Shown: positions 17,480 through 27,394 of the stretch, piece by piece
Layout of the letters: the number at the start of each line of letters is the position of its first letter
How positions within the stretch are numbered: position 1 is the first letter of the stretch
From: Mesorhizobium sp. YM1C-6-2
GTDB lineage: Bacteria; Pseudomonadota; Alphaproteobacteria; Rhizobiales; Rhizobiaceae
DNA: 63,677 nt
Assembly (NCBI RefSeq): GCF_003666685.1
Contig: NZ_RCIZ01000016.1
Location: 1-63,677, forward strand
Direction of reading: 5' to 3'
Program-made: the position numbers and the translations under genes
The notes under the pieces: model-generated
The model's input: the letters and a program-made list of their open reading frames with translations, nothing else
The model's database searches: none
What the model was told of the DNA's origin: nothing

Positions 17480-18825
17480 CCCTTGGTCCCTTCCAACGGG
17501 GGCCCGATCACCAGGATCGCCGGATCGGCCGTGAGCAGCTTTCTTGCCGCCGCCTTGACCTCGTCCAGCGTGACAGCCTCGATCAGGGCGGTGCGCCGGT
17601 CGATATAGTCGATCCCGAGCTTCTCTTCCTGCAGGGAGAGCAGGGTCGAGGCGATCGCGCTGGAGCTGTCGAGATTGTTGAGCGCGTAGGCGCCGATGAC
17701 ATATTGCTTGGCCGCCGCCAGCTCGGCCTCGGTCGGCCCCTCCTCCGCCATCCTGCGCACCGTGTCGCGGATGACGCCGAGCGTTTCGGCGGCACGGTCG
17801 GAACGCGTCGCCGTGCCGATCACGAGGCTTGAGGCGTATTCCTGCGTCACCAGCGAGGAATTGATGCCATAGGCCAGCCCGCGCTTTTCGCGCACCTCGT
17901 CGAACAGCCGCGAGGTGAAGGTGCCGCCGCCCAATATGTGGTTCATCAGATAGGCAGCGAAGAAGTCGGGCGCGTCGCGCGGAACGCCCGGATAGGCGAG
18001 CTGCAGCGACGTCTGCGGCAGGTCGTAGTCCACCCGCACTTCCTGGTCGAGCTTCAGGTCCACCTTCTCGACCGGCCGCAGGTCGGATCGTTCCGGCAGG
18101 TCGCCGAACAGTCTGTCGAGCTCCCGCTTCACCGTTTCCGCATCGATGGCGCCGACAACCGCCACGTTGAGATTGTCGCGCGCAAACACCCGCCGGTGGT
18201 AATCGCGCAGGTCGTCGGCGGTGATCGTCGCCAGCGATTTCTCCGTGCCTTCGTCCGGACGCGCATAGGGATGGGCGCCATAGAGCGCTTCCGCCCATTT
18301 GACCCGCGCCGCGGTCTCGGGATCGCGCTGGTTGGCGACTATGCCCGAAACGATCTGCGCGCGGATGCGGTCCATCGGCGCGGCGTCGAAGCGCGGCTGC
18401 TGGATCGCCAGCTTCAGCAGATCGAATGCCTCGTCCTTCTTCTCGGCCAGCATGCGCATCGAGCCGAAAGTCCGGTCGCGCTCCGCGCCGAAACGCATCT
18501 CGGCCCCGGCATCGTCGAGCTTGATCTGGAACGCGTCGGAATCGAGTTCTCCCGCGCCCTCGTCGAACAGGCCGCTCATCAGCTCGGAAAGGCCTTCCTT
18601 GCCCTCGGGGTCCTGGGTGTTGCCGCCCTTGAACGAAAAGCGGATCGTCACGATCGGCACCGAATAGTCCTCGACCAGCCAGGCGGTGATGCCCTTCTCG
18701 CTCCTCACCTGCTGGATATCGACGTTGGCCTGCGCCGGCAGCGCGGCCAATGCCATGCAGGCGGCCAAGGCAAGGCCTGCGGCCGAAATCCGAGTCTTCG
18801 CAAACAGTTGCGTCATCATGCTCAT
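17476..18825 (-). CDS. M16 peptidase partner subunit without zinc site (R/Y subunit)
   Basis: A 449-residue M16B family protein with a signal peptide (hydrophobic residues 14-32, ending LPAQA). Where the catalytic motif HxxEH should be it reads GLSELMSGLFDEG (residues 79-90), so zinc cannot be bound. It keeps the substrate-binding Arg/Tyr pair R306 and Y319 in SRLFDEVREKRGLAYG. The gene upstream codes for the complementary zinc subunit. Known M16B heterodimers divide the two half-sites this way. One base separates it from that upstream gene. Confidence 0.9.
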   Translation of the reverse strand: MSMMTQLFAKTRISAAGLALAACMALAALPAQANVDIQQVRSEKGITAWLVEDYSVPIVTIRFSFKGGNTQDPEGKEGLSELMSGLFDEGAGELDSDAFQIKLDDAGAEMRFGAERDRTFGSMRMLAEKKDEAFDLLKLAIQQPRFDAAPMDRIRAQIVSGIVANQRDPETAARVKWAEALYGAHPYARPDEGTEKSLATITADDLRDYHRRVFARDNLNVAVVGAIDAETVKRELDRLFGDLPERSDLRPVEKVDLKLDQEVRVDYDLPQTSLQLAYPGVPRDAPDFFAAYLMNHILGGGTFTSRLFDEVREKRGLAYGINSSLVTQEYASSLVIGTATRSDRAAETLGVIRDTVRRMAEEGPTEAELAAAKQYVIGAYALNNLDSSSAIASTLLSLQEEKLGIDYIDRRTALIEAVTLDEVKAAARKLLTADPAILVIGPPLEGTKG

Positions 18826-18826
18826 G

Positions 18827-20230
18827 TCAATTCTGTATCGGGTCGGCGGGCAGCAGGAAGCCCGTTACTGAATGGTCGCTGGCCAGGTATTTCGCAGCGA
18901 CCTTCTGGATGTCGGCGGTCGTCACCTTCTTGATGCGGTCGGGCCATTCCTCGATATCCGCCACCGTGCTGCCGGTTGCGAGCGCGGCGCCGTAGAGATT
19001 TGCCATCGAAGCCTGGTTGTCGCGCGCGAAGATCATCGCGCGCAGGAAACGGTTTCGCGCGCTCTCCAGTTCCTTCTCCGTCACACCGTCCTTGACGATG
19101 GCGGCGATCTCCGCGCCGATCGCCGCCTGCACTTCCTCGAGCTTGGCCGTGCCGCGCGGCGCGCCGTAGACGGTGAAGGCCGTCTCGTCGAGCTTGGACC
19201 CGTCGAAATAAGCGCCGACCGAAGAGGCGACTCCGCTTTTCACCACCAGGGCCTGGTAAATGCGGCTGCGCACGCCGCCGCCCAGGATCTCGGACAGCAG
19301 GTCGAGCGCTTCGGCCTCGCCCGGCTCGGCTGTGTGGTAGGAGGGAACCAGCCAGGATCGTGAAAAGCTCGGCACCGAAACGCGCGGATCGCTCAACGTC
19401 ACGGTGCGCGCCGTGTTCTGCTCGGGCTCTTCGGGACGGATGCGCGGCGGCAGGTCCGGCCCGCGCGCCACCTTGCCGTAGGTCTTTTCCGCCAGCGCGC
19501 GCACTTCCTTTTCATCAACGTCGCCGGCGACGATGAGGATCGCGTTGTTCGGTGCATAATAACGGTCGTAGAAGGCGACGGCATCGGTGCGGTTGAGCTT
19601 CTCCATCTCGTGCATCCAGCCGATCACCGGTATGCGGTAGGGATGGTTCTGGTAGAGCGTCGCCTCTATCTCCTCCGACAACAGCGCTTGCGGGCTGGTC
19701 TCGATACGCGAGCGGCGCTCCTCCAGCACGACGTCGCGCTCCGGCCCGATCACCTGGTCGGTCAGGATCAGGCCGCGCATCCGGTCGGCCTCGTATTCCA
19801 TCATGGTCTCGAGCGCCTCGGGCGGCACCGTCTGGTAGTAGGCCGTGTAGTCGTCGGAGGTGAAGGCGTTCTCGCTGCCGCCGATCTCCGCGATCTTCGC
19901 GCCGAACTCGCCGGCCTTGTGCTTGGCCGTGCCTTTGAACATCAGGTGCTCGAAGAAATGCGCGATGCCGGATTTTCCGGGCGGCTCGTCGGCGCTGCCG
20001 ACCCTGTACCACACCATGTGGGTGACGATCGGGGCGCGCCGGTCGGGAATCACCACGACTTCCATGCCGTTGTCGAGCAGGAAGCTGGATATCTTGTTTT
20101 CGACGGGCGTCTTGTCGACGGCTGCCGCCGATCCGGCCGACAGCAGCAGCGCCAGCGCCGCTCCCTGCAGGCTGCGTCGCCATCCGATGCCCGATGTCCG
20201 GGCCTTTGGTGCCTCGGCGTAAAAAGCCAT
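18827..20230 (-). CDS. M16 zinc peptidase, catalytic subunit
   Basis: A 467-residue exported M16B metallopeptidase. The inverted zinc motif is H91-F-F-E94-H95 in [15 protein letters not shown], with the third ligand E171 in VVLEERRSR. An N-terminal hydrophobic stretch (residues 22-37) acts as signal peptide. In the C-terminal half the Arg/Tyr pair is broken: [19 protein letters not shown] has no Tyr at the expected spot, so the partner subunit downstream is needed to complete the active site. It is first gene of the M16-M16-patatin operon. Confidence 0.93.
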   Translation of the reverse strand: MAFYAEAPKARTSGIGWRRSLQGAALALLLSAGSAAAVDKTPVENKISSFLLDNGMEVVVIPDRRAPIVTHMVWYRVGSADEPPGKSGIAHFFEHLMFKGTAKHKAGEFGAKIAEIGGSENAFTSDDYTAYYQTVPPEALETMMEYEADRMRGLILTDQVIGPERDVVLEERRSRIETSPQALLSEEIEATLYQNHPYRIPVIGWMHEMEKLNRTDAVAFYDRYYAPNNAILIVAGDVDEKEVRALAEKTYGKVARGPDLPPRIRPEEPEQNTARTVTLSDPRVSVPSFSRSWLVPSYHTAEPGEAEALDLLSEILGGGVRSRIYQALVVKSGVASSVGAYFDGSKLDETAFTVYGAPRGTAKLEEVQAAIGAEIAAIVKDGVTEKELESARNRFLRAMIFARDNQASMANLYGAALATGSTVADIEEWPDRIKKVTTADIQKVAAKYLASDHSVTGFLLPADPIQN

Positions 20231-20377
20231 GTCTGCTCCAGTGAGTTTCGCCCGGACTATATGGGGCGGACACCCGCGCCGTAAGTTAATTGTTGGTCAT
20301 CTGGCGGGCAAAAGAGGCCGAATTCGGAGCGGCGCGGCAAGCTGGAGCATCGACACGAAAAAGTGTGCGGCGGCTTC

Positions 20378-20941
20378 TTAACGCGCGCCGGCCGCCTCGA
20401 TGAAGCGGATCACGGTGTCGCCATAGCCGCGCTCGTCGACGACGGAAAAGCCTTCTCCGGGAGCGAAATGCGCGGATGACGCCTCCTCCACCACGCAAAG
20501 CGCGCCGGGCAGCAGCCAGCCGCCCTTGAGCGCCGAGCGAAGCGCCATCTCGCCAAGCCCCTTGCCATAGGGCGGATCGGCGAAGACCAGGCCGAACGGC
20601 GCGATCGTGCCGACATCGCCCAGCCCGGTCGCATCGCGCCGGAAGATCTTCGTCCGTCCCTGCAGGCCCAATGCCTCGACATTGGTGCGGATCAGGCCAC
20701 GCCCTTCCGCCGATTCCTCGATGAACAGGCAGTGCGCCGCGCCGCGTGACAGCGCCTCGATCCCCAGCGCGCCGGTTCCGGCAAACAGGTCGAGCACCCG
20801 CGCGCCTTCGAGCTTGTCCGCAAAGCGGTGGGCGAGCACGTTGAAGACCGCCTCGCGCGTGCGGTCGGTCGTCGGGCGGATCGATTGGCTGCGCGGCGTG
20901 GCCAGCGGCCTGCCGCGGAACTCACCGCCGACGATCCGCAT
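20378..20941 (-). CDS. rsmD: 16S rRNA (guanine966-N2)-methyltransferase
   Basis: A 187-residue methyltransferase that modifies G966 of 16S rRNA in the 30S particle. MRIVGGEFRGRPL is the usual N-terminus, VLDLFAGTGALGIEALSRGA the SAM-binding motif, and FADPPYG the catalytic DPPY. Its first 20 bases overlap the 3' end of the upstream pseudouridine synthase gene in another frame, so both rRNA modification genes are translated from one message. Confidence 0.96.
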   Translation of the reverse strand: MRIVGGEFRGRPLATPRSQSIRPTTDRTREAVFNVLAHRFADKLEGARVLDLFAGTGALGIEALSRGAAHCLFIEESAEGRGLIRTNVEALGLQGRTKIFRRDATGLGDVGTIAPFGLVFADPPYGKGLGEMALRSALKGGWLLPGALCVVEEASSAHFAPGEGFSVVDERGYGDTVIRFIEAAGAR

Positions 20942-22976
20942 CTCGTCCCCGCGGCCCGCCTCTTCCGCCTGTTGGCCGATCGCCCCTTGGCCGGTCGCCC
21001 CCTGGCCGGTCGCCCCCTGGCTTGTCACTTCGCGGCCTGTCGCTTCCCGCCTTGCCAAATCCCGGCTTTCCTCCGGGCTTGCCGTTCCGGGGCTTGCCAT
21101 AGGCGGCCTTCTTCGCCGTCCGCTTGGCCTCGGCCTCGGCCTTCTCGGCGGCGGCGCGGCCCGCGCCGATCGGCCTTGCACCGGAAGCCATCCACACATT
21201 GGACCTGCGCTGGCCCGGTGGTTCCAGCGGCGGCTGGTCGCGTTTTCCCGCGCGCGGAGGCCTCGGTCCGTCGCCGAACTTTCCATCGCGATCGAATTTT
21301 TTCGGTCCCCGGTCGGGCCGGTCGCCAAAAGCGGGTTTTGCCCCGCGGTCCGGCCGCGTCGACAGCTTGCCCAGGGCTTCGTCCCGCGAATTCTCGCGGC
21401 GGTGGCGCTTCTTGATCAGTCCGCCTTCGCCGATCCGGCCGCGCTCGCCGTCCCGCGCAATCCTCGGCCGCTCGACCGGCTCGGCCTTCGGTTCCGGCCC
21501 ACGCTTCACCGGCTGGTTGGGGAACTGGTTCACCACCGGCGCCTCGAAATTCGCGCCGGCCTCCTCGATCAGCCGCTCGCCGAGCTGTTCGCGCAGCATG
21601 CGGCCCTTGATCTCCAGTACATGGCCTTCCGGCAGGTCGCCGAGCTGGAACGGTCCGTAGGAGATGCGGATCAGCCGCGACACCTCCAGCCCGAGAGCGC
21701 CGAGGATGTTCTTCACCTCGCGGTTCTTGCCTTCGCGCAGGCCGATCGTCAGCCAGGCGTTGCTGCCCTGTTCGCGGTCGAGCGTCGCCTCGATGGAGCC
21801 GTAGAAAACGCCGTCGACGGCGATGCCGTCCTTCAGTCCGGCGAGCGCCTTTTCCTCGACCTTGCCGTGCACCCGCACGCGGTAGCGCCTCAGCCACCCG
21901 GTCGCCGGCAGTTCCAGCACGCGTGACAGCCCGCCATCATTGGTCAACAGCAGCAGGCCTTCGGTGTTGATGTCCAGCCGTCCGATGGTCATCAGCCGCG
22001 GCAGGTCGGCCGGCAGCACCTCGAAGACCGTCTTGCGCCCTTCGGGATCGCGGTTCGTCGTCACCAAGCCTGCCGGCTTGTGGAACAGGAACAGCCGCGT
22101 GCGCTCGATGGCCGGGATGGCGGTGCCGTCCACCTCGATCCGGTCTTCAGGCATCACGTTGAATGCAGGCGTGTCCAGCTTGCGGCCGTTGACGCTGACG
22201 CGCCCCGCCGCGATCAGATCCTCGGCGTCGCGGCGCGAGGCAATGCCGGCGCGCGCGAGGCGCTTGGCGATCCGTTCGCCGGCAACGTCCTCGACGCCCT
22301 CCTGACGTTTCCTGAACGGCTTGCGCTCGCCGCCCTCATGGCTCTTCATGCCATAGGAGCGCCGCTGCCCTTCATGGCTTTTCGAGCCGAAGGAACGCAG
22401 GCCTTCACGCGGAGCGCCGCCCTCCGCGGCGGGGCGTTCCCGACGCTCGAAATCGCGCTTCGGCCGGTCGCCGCCTTCTTCCCTGCGCACGAACGGCTTG
22501 CGGTCGCCGTCGGCACGTTTGGCGAATGGCTTGCGTCCCTCACCGCCCTCGCGCTTGGCAAAGGGTCTGTCGCCGTGGCGATCGCTCCGCTCGAAGTCTT
22601 GTCTCGGCCGGTCGCTGCCTTCTTCCCGGCGCACAAACGGCTTGCGCTCGCCGTCGGCGCGCTTGGCGAACGGCTTGCGCCCCTCTTCGCCCTCGCGCTT
22701 GGCGAAAGGTCTGTCGTCGCGCGGCGGCCCCTTGCGGAAAGGCTTTGGCGCGCCAGCCCCGCGCTCCTCGCCTCTCGGCCTGTCGTCCCGCCGGAAATCA
22801 CGCTTCGGCCGCTCGCCAGCGGAGGCTGCCGCCTCCGGCGAACGCTTGGCGTAGGGTTTCTTGCCAGCCGCGCGCGGCTTGCCAGCAAAAGCCGGCCTGC
22901 CTTCGCCGGGTTTTCGCGGCGGTCCGCCCGGCTTGCCGCCGCCTTTGCGCGGAAATTTCTTTCGATCGTCGTCCAT
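20922..22976 (-). CDS. rluB: RluB-type pseudouridine synthase with long basic tails
   Basis: A 684-residue protein, against roughly 250-300 for a plain RluB. The folded core is an S4 domain (ERIAKRLARAGIASRRDAEDLI, near residue 240) and an RsuA-family synthase domain with catalytic Asp in GRLDINTEGLLLLTNDG. About 230 N-terminal and 190 C-terminal residues are Arg/Lys/Asp/Gly/Pro rich and look disordered. The N-terminal tail contains a 48-residue unit (PFAKREG-EGRKPFAKRADG-RKPFVRREEG) present twice. Core role is pseudouridine formation in 23S rRNA near the peptidyl transferase centre. Start 22976 fits MDDDRKKFPRKGG. Adjacent and overlapping rsmD supports an rRNA role. Confidence 0.92.
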   Translation of the reverse strand: MDDDRKKFPRKGGGKPGGPPRKPGEGRPAFAGKPRAAGKKPYAKRSPEAAASAGERPKRDFRRDDRPRGEERGAGAPKPFRKGPPRDDRPFAKREGEEGRKPFAKRADGERKPFVRREEGSDRPRQDFERSDRHGDRPFAKREGGEGRKPFAKRADGDRKPFVRREEGGDRPKRDFERRERPAAEGGAPREGLRSFGSKSHEGQRRSYGMKSHEGGERKPFRKRQEGVEDVAGERIAKRLARAGIASRRDAEDLIAAGRVSVNGRKLDTPAFNVMPEDRIEVDGTAIPAIERTRLFLFHKPAGLVTTNRDPEGRKTVFEVLPADLPRLMTIGRLDINTEGLLLLTNDGGLSRVLELPATGWLRRYRVRVHGKVEEKALAGLKDGIAVDGVFYGSIEATLDREQGSNAWLTIGLREGKNREVKNILGALGLEVSRLIRISYGPFQLGDLPEGHVLEIKGRMLREQLGERLIEEAGANFEAPVVNQFPNQPVKRGPEPKAEPVERPRIARDGERGRIGEGGLIKKRHRRENSRDEALGKLSTRPDRGAKPAFGDRPDRGPKKFDRDGKFGDGPRPPRAGKRDQPPLEPPGQRRSNVWMASGARPIGAGRAAAEKAEAEAKRTAKKAAYGKPRNGKPGGKPGFGKAGSDRPRSDKPGGDRPGGDRPRGDRPTGGRGGPRGRDADRRR
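20972..21046. repeat. 15-base tandem repeats in the rluB 3' end
   Basis: Five imperfect copies of a 15-base unit (TTGGCCGGTCGCCCC type; copies 2 and 3 differ by one base, the last two are degenerate). They encode repeated Gly-Asp-Arg-Pro blocks in the basic C-terminal tail of the pseudouridine synthase. Confidence 0.75.
22446..22720. repeat. 144-base tandem duplication in the rluB 5' region
   Basis: Two adjacent copies with a period of 144 bases (22446-22589 and 22590-about 22720) carry the same 48-residue basic unit of the pseudouridine synthase tail. For example CTCGCGCTTGGC occurs at 22548 and at 22692. Confidence 0.8.
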
Positions 22977-23039
22977 GTGGCCTTTGCCTCTTTGCGCGGC
23001 TAGATAACAGGATCGTTTCGGGCTTGCGAGGAAATAGAA

Positions 23040-23492
23040 TTGAATTCCGGCCGCTCCGATTTCATGGGCGAAGCGCTTGCCGAGGCTGAAGCCGCCGCCG
23101 CGCGCGGCGAAGTGCCTATCGGCGCCGTCCTCGTCCGCGCCGGCGAGATCGTCGCCCGCGCCGGAAACCGCACGCGCGAACTCTCCGATCCGACCGCGCA
23201 TGCCGAAATGCTGGTGATCCGCGACGCCTCGACCAGGCTGGCGTCCGAGCGGCTCGGCGAGGCAGATCTCTACGTCACCCTGGAGCCCTGCTCCATGTGC
23301 GCCGGCGCCATCTCCTTTGCCCGCATCCGCCGACTCTATTTCGGAGCGGTCGACGAGAAGGGCGGCGCGGTGGTCAGCGGCGTGCGCTTCTTCGCCTCGC
23401 CGACATGCCACCATGCGCCGGAGGTTTATTCCGGCTTTGGCGAAGTCAAGGCGTCGGAGATGCTGAAACGCTTCTTTCAGGAGAAGCGCTGA
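23040..23492 (+). CDS. tadA: tRNA-specific adenosine-34 deaminase
   Basis: A 150-residue zinc deaminase converting A34 to inosine in tRNA-Arg(ACG). Zinc ligand H54 and catalytic E56 are in AHAEM; C84 and C87 are in LEPCSMCAGA. The start is most likely TTG 23040, with GAGG eight bases before it; beginning at the ATG of residue 9 would cut the first helix that homologues have (SDFMGEALAEA matches their N-terminus). Divergent from the rluB-type gene with 63 bases between starts. Confidence 0.93.
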   Translation: MNSGRSDFMGEALAEAEAAAARGEVPIGAVLVRAGEIVARAGNRTRELSDPTAHAEMLVIRDASTRLASERLGEADLYVTLEPCSMCAGAISFARIRRLYFGAVDEKGGAVVSGVRFFASPTCHHAPEVYSGFGEVKASEMLKRFFQEKR

Positions 23493-23517
23493 TCGCGGCC
23501 GCTAAGTCGCGGTTAGG

Positions 23518-24207
23518 TCAGAGCCAGGGGACGAGGTCTTTCCAGCTGCTGCCACCCGCCGCCTTCTTCGCCTCGGCCTTCAGCCGGCGCTGTTTCTTGA
23601 ACTCGTCCTCGCCGAGTTCGTCGGCCGCGGCGGTCTCGGCCGGCTGGCGATATTCGATCGGCGGCTCGGTCAGCGTGCGGCGCACGGTCGGGCTGCCCTG
23701 CTTGGTCGCGGCAAGCTGCTCGCGGAATTGCGCGCCCTTCTTCTTCAGATCCTCGCCACCGCCGGCGGGCGCGACGCCGGAGTCCCGGCCGCGCGCGGAG
23801 GAACCGAGCTTGGGCTTGCTTGAGGAAGTGTCGACGGCGATGTCGTTGACGACCTCAGGTTCCCAGCCTCGCTTGTCGCGGTTCTCGGTGGCGTCGGCGC
23901 GTATGCGTGCGCGGCGCTGCTCCGGCGATTCGGGCCATTCGGACGAAGCCGTCACGATGCTCTCTTGCGGAGGCGGCAGCTCGGTCGTCGGATTGGTGGG
24001 CTTCACCAGTTCCGGACGCGGCGCATAGTCCGAAGCGAACCGGCGCTTCGGCTTCAGCGAGAACATGGTGCTCACATCGGTCGTCAACTGCTTGTTGGCG
24101 GTCGTGCCGGTGCCGTAGGTCGGAGAACTCACGCAACCGGACACCGCCAGGCCGGCCACGACAAGCGGCGCAACAAGGGTCGCACGCGCGCCAATTCGTC
24201 CACTCAT
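23518..24207 (-). CDS. Putative lipoprotein of unknown function
   Basis: A 229-residue protein with a lipoprotein signal: hydrophobic residues 8-24 and lipobox LAVSGC, so the mature protein would start at a lipid-bearing cysteine. The remainder is hydrophilic and largely disordered, with KQLTTDVSTMFSLKPKRRF, a Pro/Glu-rich middle, and a basic helical tail (DEFKKQRRLKAEAKKAAGG) ending KDLVPWL. I do not recognise a domain. Convergent with tadA. ATG 24207 is preferred over an in-frame TTG at 24222. Confidence 0.7.
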   Translation of the reverse strand: MSGRIGARATLVAPLVVAGLAVSGCVSSPTYGTGTTANKQLTTDVSTMFSLKPKRRFASDYAPRPELVKPTNPTTELPPPQESIVTASSEWPESPEQRRARIRADATENRDKRGWEPEVVNDIAVDTSSSKPKLGSSARGRDSGVAPAGGGEDLKKKGAQFREQLAATKQGSPTVRRTLTEPPIEYRQPAETAAADELGEDEFKKQRRLKAEAKKAAGGSSWKDLVPWL

Positions 24208-24376
24208 AAGCACCAGTCCCAATGAAAACCGCCTCTCCGTCGCCGGCCCCGATCAAGCGTCAAACGCATATCCGACGGAAATCCGGCGACAATTTGTCTG
24301 CCGGACTGTGCCCTGTTTACCTTAAGGGTCCGTCAAGAGCAACGACGGGCGCCGTTGCCGTTCGATCCGCCCCGTC

Positions 24377-27300
24377 TCACAGCCGCCCGAGCGACTGCAA
24401 TTCGTGCAGCACCTCGGCATCCCTTGCCGAAACCTCCGGGAATTCGCGGTCGCTGCCGACATCGGCCGTGTAGCGCCACGAACGCGCGCATTTCTTCAGG
24501 CCGCGATCCTCCGCCTTCTCCACCACGACGGCCACACCTGGCACGTCCGGCAGCGTGAAGGCGTCGGCCGGAGCCCGCCCATCGGTGATCTCCAGGCCGC
24601 TGGTGATGGCGATCTCGGCCATGTCGATGCCGGCGATCGCCTCCTTCAGCGCCGCGTCCGCCATATGAACCACCGGCACGGCCTCCAGCGAGGAACCGAT
24701 CGTCTTCCTCGCACGCTCGATCTCCAGCGCGCCGGTCACCACGCGCCGCACGTCCTTGACCTTCCGCCACTTCTTCTCGAGCGCGGCGTCCTTCCACTCG
24801 GCGGGCACGTTGGGGAACTGCTCCAGGTGCACCGATTCCTTCCCGGGATAACGGTCGAGCCAGGCCTCCTCCGTGGTGAACGGAAGCATGGGCGCCAGCC
24901 ACTTCACCAGGCACTCGAACAGATGCCTGACCACCTGCACCGCCGCCTTGCGCTTCAGGCTGGACGGTCCCTCGCAGTAGAGCGCGTCCTTGCGGATGTC
25001 GAAATAGAAGGCAGACAGTTCGATGTTCATGAAGTCGGACAGAGCGCGCGCCACCCGCTTGAAGTCGAAGGCGTCGTAGCCGGCGCGGACGAGCTCATCG
25101 AGTTCCGCCAGCCGGTGCAGCATCAGCCGCTCCAGCTCCGGCATCTTTTCCAACGGCACCGTCGCGCCGTCGTCATGCGCCAGCGTGCCAAGCATCCAGC
25201 GGATGGTGTTGCGGAGCTTGCGATAGGCGTCGATATTGGTCTGCAGGATCGTCTTGCCGAGCCGCTGGTCTTCCCAATAGTCGGTCGTCGCCACCCAGAG
25301 GCGCAGGATGTCGGCGCCCGACTGCTTGATCACGTCCTGCGGGACGACCGTGTTGCCGAGCGACTTCGACATCTTGCGGCCTTCCTCGTCCATGGTGAAA
25401 CCATGGGTGATGACCGCATTGTAGGGTGCGCGCCCTCGCGTGCCGCAGCTTTCCAGCAGCGAGGAGTGGAACCAGCCGCGATGCTGGTCGGAGCCTTCCA
25501 GATAGACGTCGGCCGGCCATTTCAGGTCCGGACGGTCCTCCAGCGTGAAGGCGTGCGTCGAACCCGAATCGAACCAGACGTCGAGGATGTCCTTCACCAT
25601 CGACCATTTCGCCGGATCGTGATTGCCGAGGAAGCGCTCCTTGGCACCCTCGGCGTACCAGGCGTCGGCGCCTTCCGCCTCGAAGGCATCTACGATGCGC
25701 TGGTTGACCGCCTCGTCCTTCAGGACGTTGCCGTCCGCGTCGACGAAGACGGTGATCGGCACGCCCCAGGCGCGCTGGCGCGACAGCACCCAGTCCGGCC
25801 GCTCCTCGATCATCGCGCGCAGGCGCGTTTGCCCGGCCGCCGGCACGAAGCGGGTGTCGTCGATCGCCTTCAGCGCGCGGGTTCTGAGCGTCGTGCCGTC
25901 CTTCAGGTCGTAGTCCATGTGGACGAACCACTGCGGCGTGTTGCGGAAGATGATCGGCTTCTTCGAGCGCCACGAATGCGGATACTGGTGCTTCAGCCGC
26001 CCTCGCGCGAACAGCATGTTTCTCGCGATCAGCGCGTCGATGACGGCCTTGTTGGCGTCGCCCTTCTTGCCGTTGTCGTCGATGACGCGCGCCGCCCCAC
26101 CCTCGCGATCGGGACCGAAGCCCGGCGCGTCCTTGGTGAAATAGCCGGCGTCGTCCACGGTGAACGGGATCGCCGTATCGATGCCGCGCTGGCGCAATTC
26201 CGGCGCCGCGTCCATCCAGGCGTCAAAGTCCTCGCGGCCGTGGCCGGGCGCGGTGTGCACGAAACCGGTGCCGGCATCGTCGGTGACGTGGTCGCCTGCG
26301 ATCATCGGCACCCAGAACCCATAGCCCAGATCGCCAAACGGATGGGCGCATAGAACCGATGAAAGCTCCTCGTTGAGGATCGTCCTCAGGCGCTTGTGCT
26401 CGTCAGACTTCGCTTTCGCAAAAGCATCTTCCGCAAGCGCGTCAGCGATCACGACCCGCTTAAGGCGCCTCGGCGCAACGTCAGATGTTGCAGGATCGAA
26501 ATTCGGAACACTGACCTCATAAAGCCCATAGGATATGCGAGGCGAATAGCTGATCGCCCGATTGCCAGGAATGGTCCACGGAGTGGTTGTCCAGATGACG
26601 ACATCAGCGTCCTTGAGACTGAAGTCGTCAAAACCGTAGCTTATTTGGTCGGCAGGTAAGGTTTCTCGAACGATCTTTTCTTCAAGCGCTGCATCGAAGT
26701 GCTTGACTGGAAATTGGACCCAAATCGTATCGCTCTCATAGTCGGCGTACTCGATCTCGGCCTCGGCCAGCGCCGTGCGCTCGACCACGCTCCACATCAC
26801 CGGCTTGGAGCCGCGATAGAGCTGCCCGCTCATCGCGAACTTCAACAGCTCGCCGGCGATGCGCGACTCCGCGTGATAGGCCATCGTCAGATACGGGTTG
26901 TCGAAGTCGCCGACCACGCCCAGCCGCTGGAACTCGGCGCCCTGCACCTTGATCCAGTGCTCGGCATAGGCGCGGCACTCGCGGCGGAACTCGATCATCG
27001 CCGCCGGCTCCGAAAGATCCGGCTTTGATTTGCCCTTCGAGCGATAATTTTCTTCCTCGATCTTCCACTCGATCGGCAGGCCGTGGCAGTCCCAGCCGGG
27101 CACGTAGTTGGAGTCGAACCCGCGCATCTGGAAGGAGCGCGTGATCATGTCCTTGAGGATCTTGTTCAGCGCATGCCCGATATGGATGTTGCCGTTGGCG
27201 TAGGGCGGGCCGTCATGCAGCACGAACTTTTCGCGGCCGGCCGCGTCCTCGCGCAGCCGCCTGTACATGCCCATGTCCTGCCAACGCTTGACGATGGCGG

Positions 27301-27394
27301 GCTCCTTCTCGGGCAGGCCGGCGCGCATCGGGAAATCCGTCTGCGGCAGGTTGAGCGTCTTCGAATAGTCGATCTTTTCGGTCGTGTCGGTCAT
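24377..27394 (-). CDS. ileS: Isoleucyl-tRNA synthetase
   Basis: A 1005-residue class I synthetase. HIGH is H71-H74 in [15 protein letters not shown] near residue 672 in [10 protein letters not shown], and the editing-domain motif [12 protein letters not shown] is near residue 268. In the C-terminal end the zinc site seen in E. coli IleS (CxxC...CxxC) is eroded: KCARSWRYT keeps one cysteine and the second pair is missing. Bases about 26400-26740, coding for the first half of the editing domain, have much lower GC (about 50 percent) than flanking parts (about 65-70). ATG 27394 is preferred to an in-frame TTG at 27406. Confidence 0.97.
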   Translation of the reverse strand: MTDTTEKIDYSKTLNLPQTDFPMRAGLPEKEPAIVKRWQDMGMYRRLREDAAGREKFVLHDGPPYANGNIHIGHALNKILKDMITRSFQMRGFDSNYVPGWDCHGLPIEWKIEEENYRSKGKSKPDLSEPAAMIEFRRECRAYAEHWIKVQGAEFQRLGVVGDFDNPYLTMAYHAESRIAGELLKFAMSGQLYRGSKPVMWSVVERTALAEAEIEYADYESDTIWVQFPVKHFDAALEEKIVRETLPADQISYGFDDFSLKDADVVIWTTTPWTIPGNRAISYSPRISYGLYEVSVPNFDPATSDVAPRRLKRVVIADALAEDAFAKAKSDEHKRLRTILNEELSSVLCAHPFGDLGYGFWVPMIAGDHVTDDAGTGFVHTAPGHGREDFDAWMDAAPELRQRGIDTAIPFTVDDAGYFTKDAPGFGPDREGGAARVIDDNGKKGDANKAVIDALIARNMLFARGRLKHQYPHSWRSKKPIIFRNTPQWFVHMDYDLKDGTTLRTRALKAIDDTRFVPAAGQTRLRAMIEERPDWVLSRQRAWGVPITVFVDADGNVLKDEAVNQRIVDAFEAEGADAWYAEGAKERFLGNHDPAKWSMVKDILDVWFDSGSTHAFTLEDRPDLKWPADVYLEGSDQHRGWFHSSLLESCGTRGRAPYNAVITHGFTMDEEGRKMSKSLGNTVVPQDVIKQSGADILRLWVATTDYWEDQRLGKTILQTNIDAYRKLRNTIRWMLGTLAHDDGATVPLEKMPELERLMLHRLAELDELVRAGYDAFDFKRVARALSDFMNIELSAFYFDIRKDALYCEGPSSLKRKAAVQVVRHLFECLVKWLAPMLPFTTEEAWLDRYPGKESVHLEQFPNVPAEWKDAALEKKWRKVKDVRRVVTGALEIERARKTIGSSLEAVPVVHMADAALKEAIAGIDMAEIAITSGLEITDGRAPADAFTLPDVPGVAVVVEKAEDRGLKKCARSWRYTADVGSDREFPEVSARDAEVLHELQSLGRL

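Noticed and set aside
20338..20377. Sequence with GAAAAAGTGTG between rsmD and the M16 operon as a second copy of the rhizobial palindrome at 10754
   Set aside because: Only the central part is similar; the GCATGATC ends are missing, so it is at most a remnant.
21000..21060. Short repeats as a CRISPR array
   Set aside because: The 15-base units are back to back without spacers and lie inside the coding frame of the rluB-like gene.
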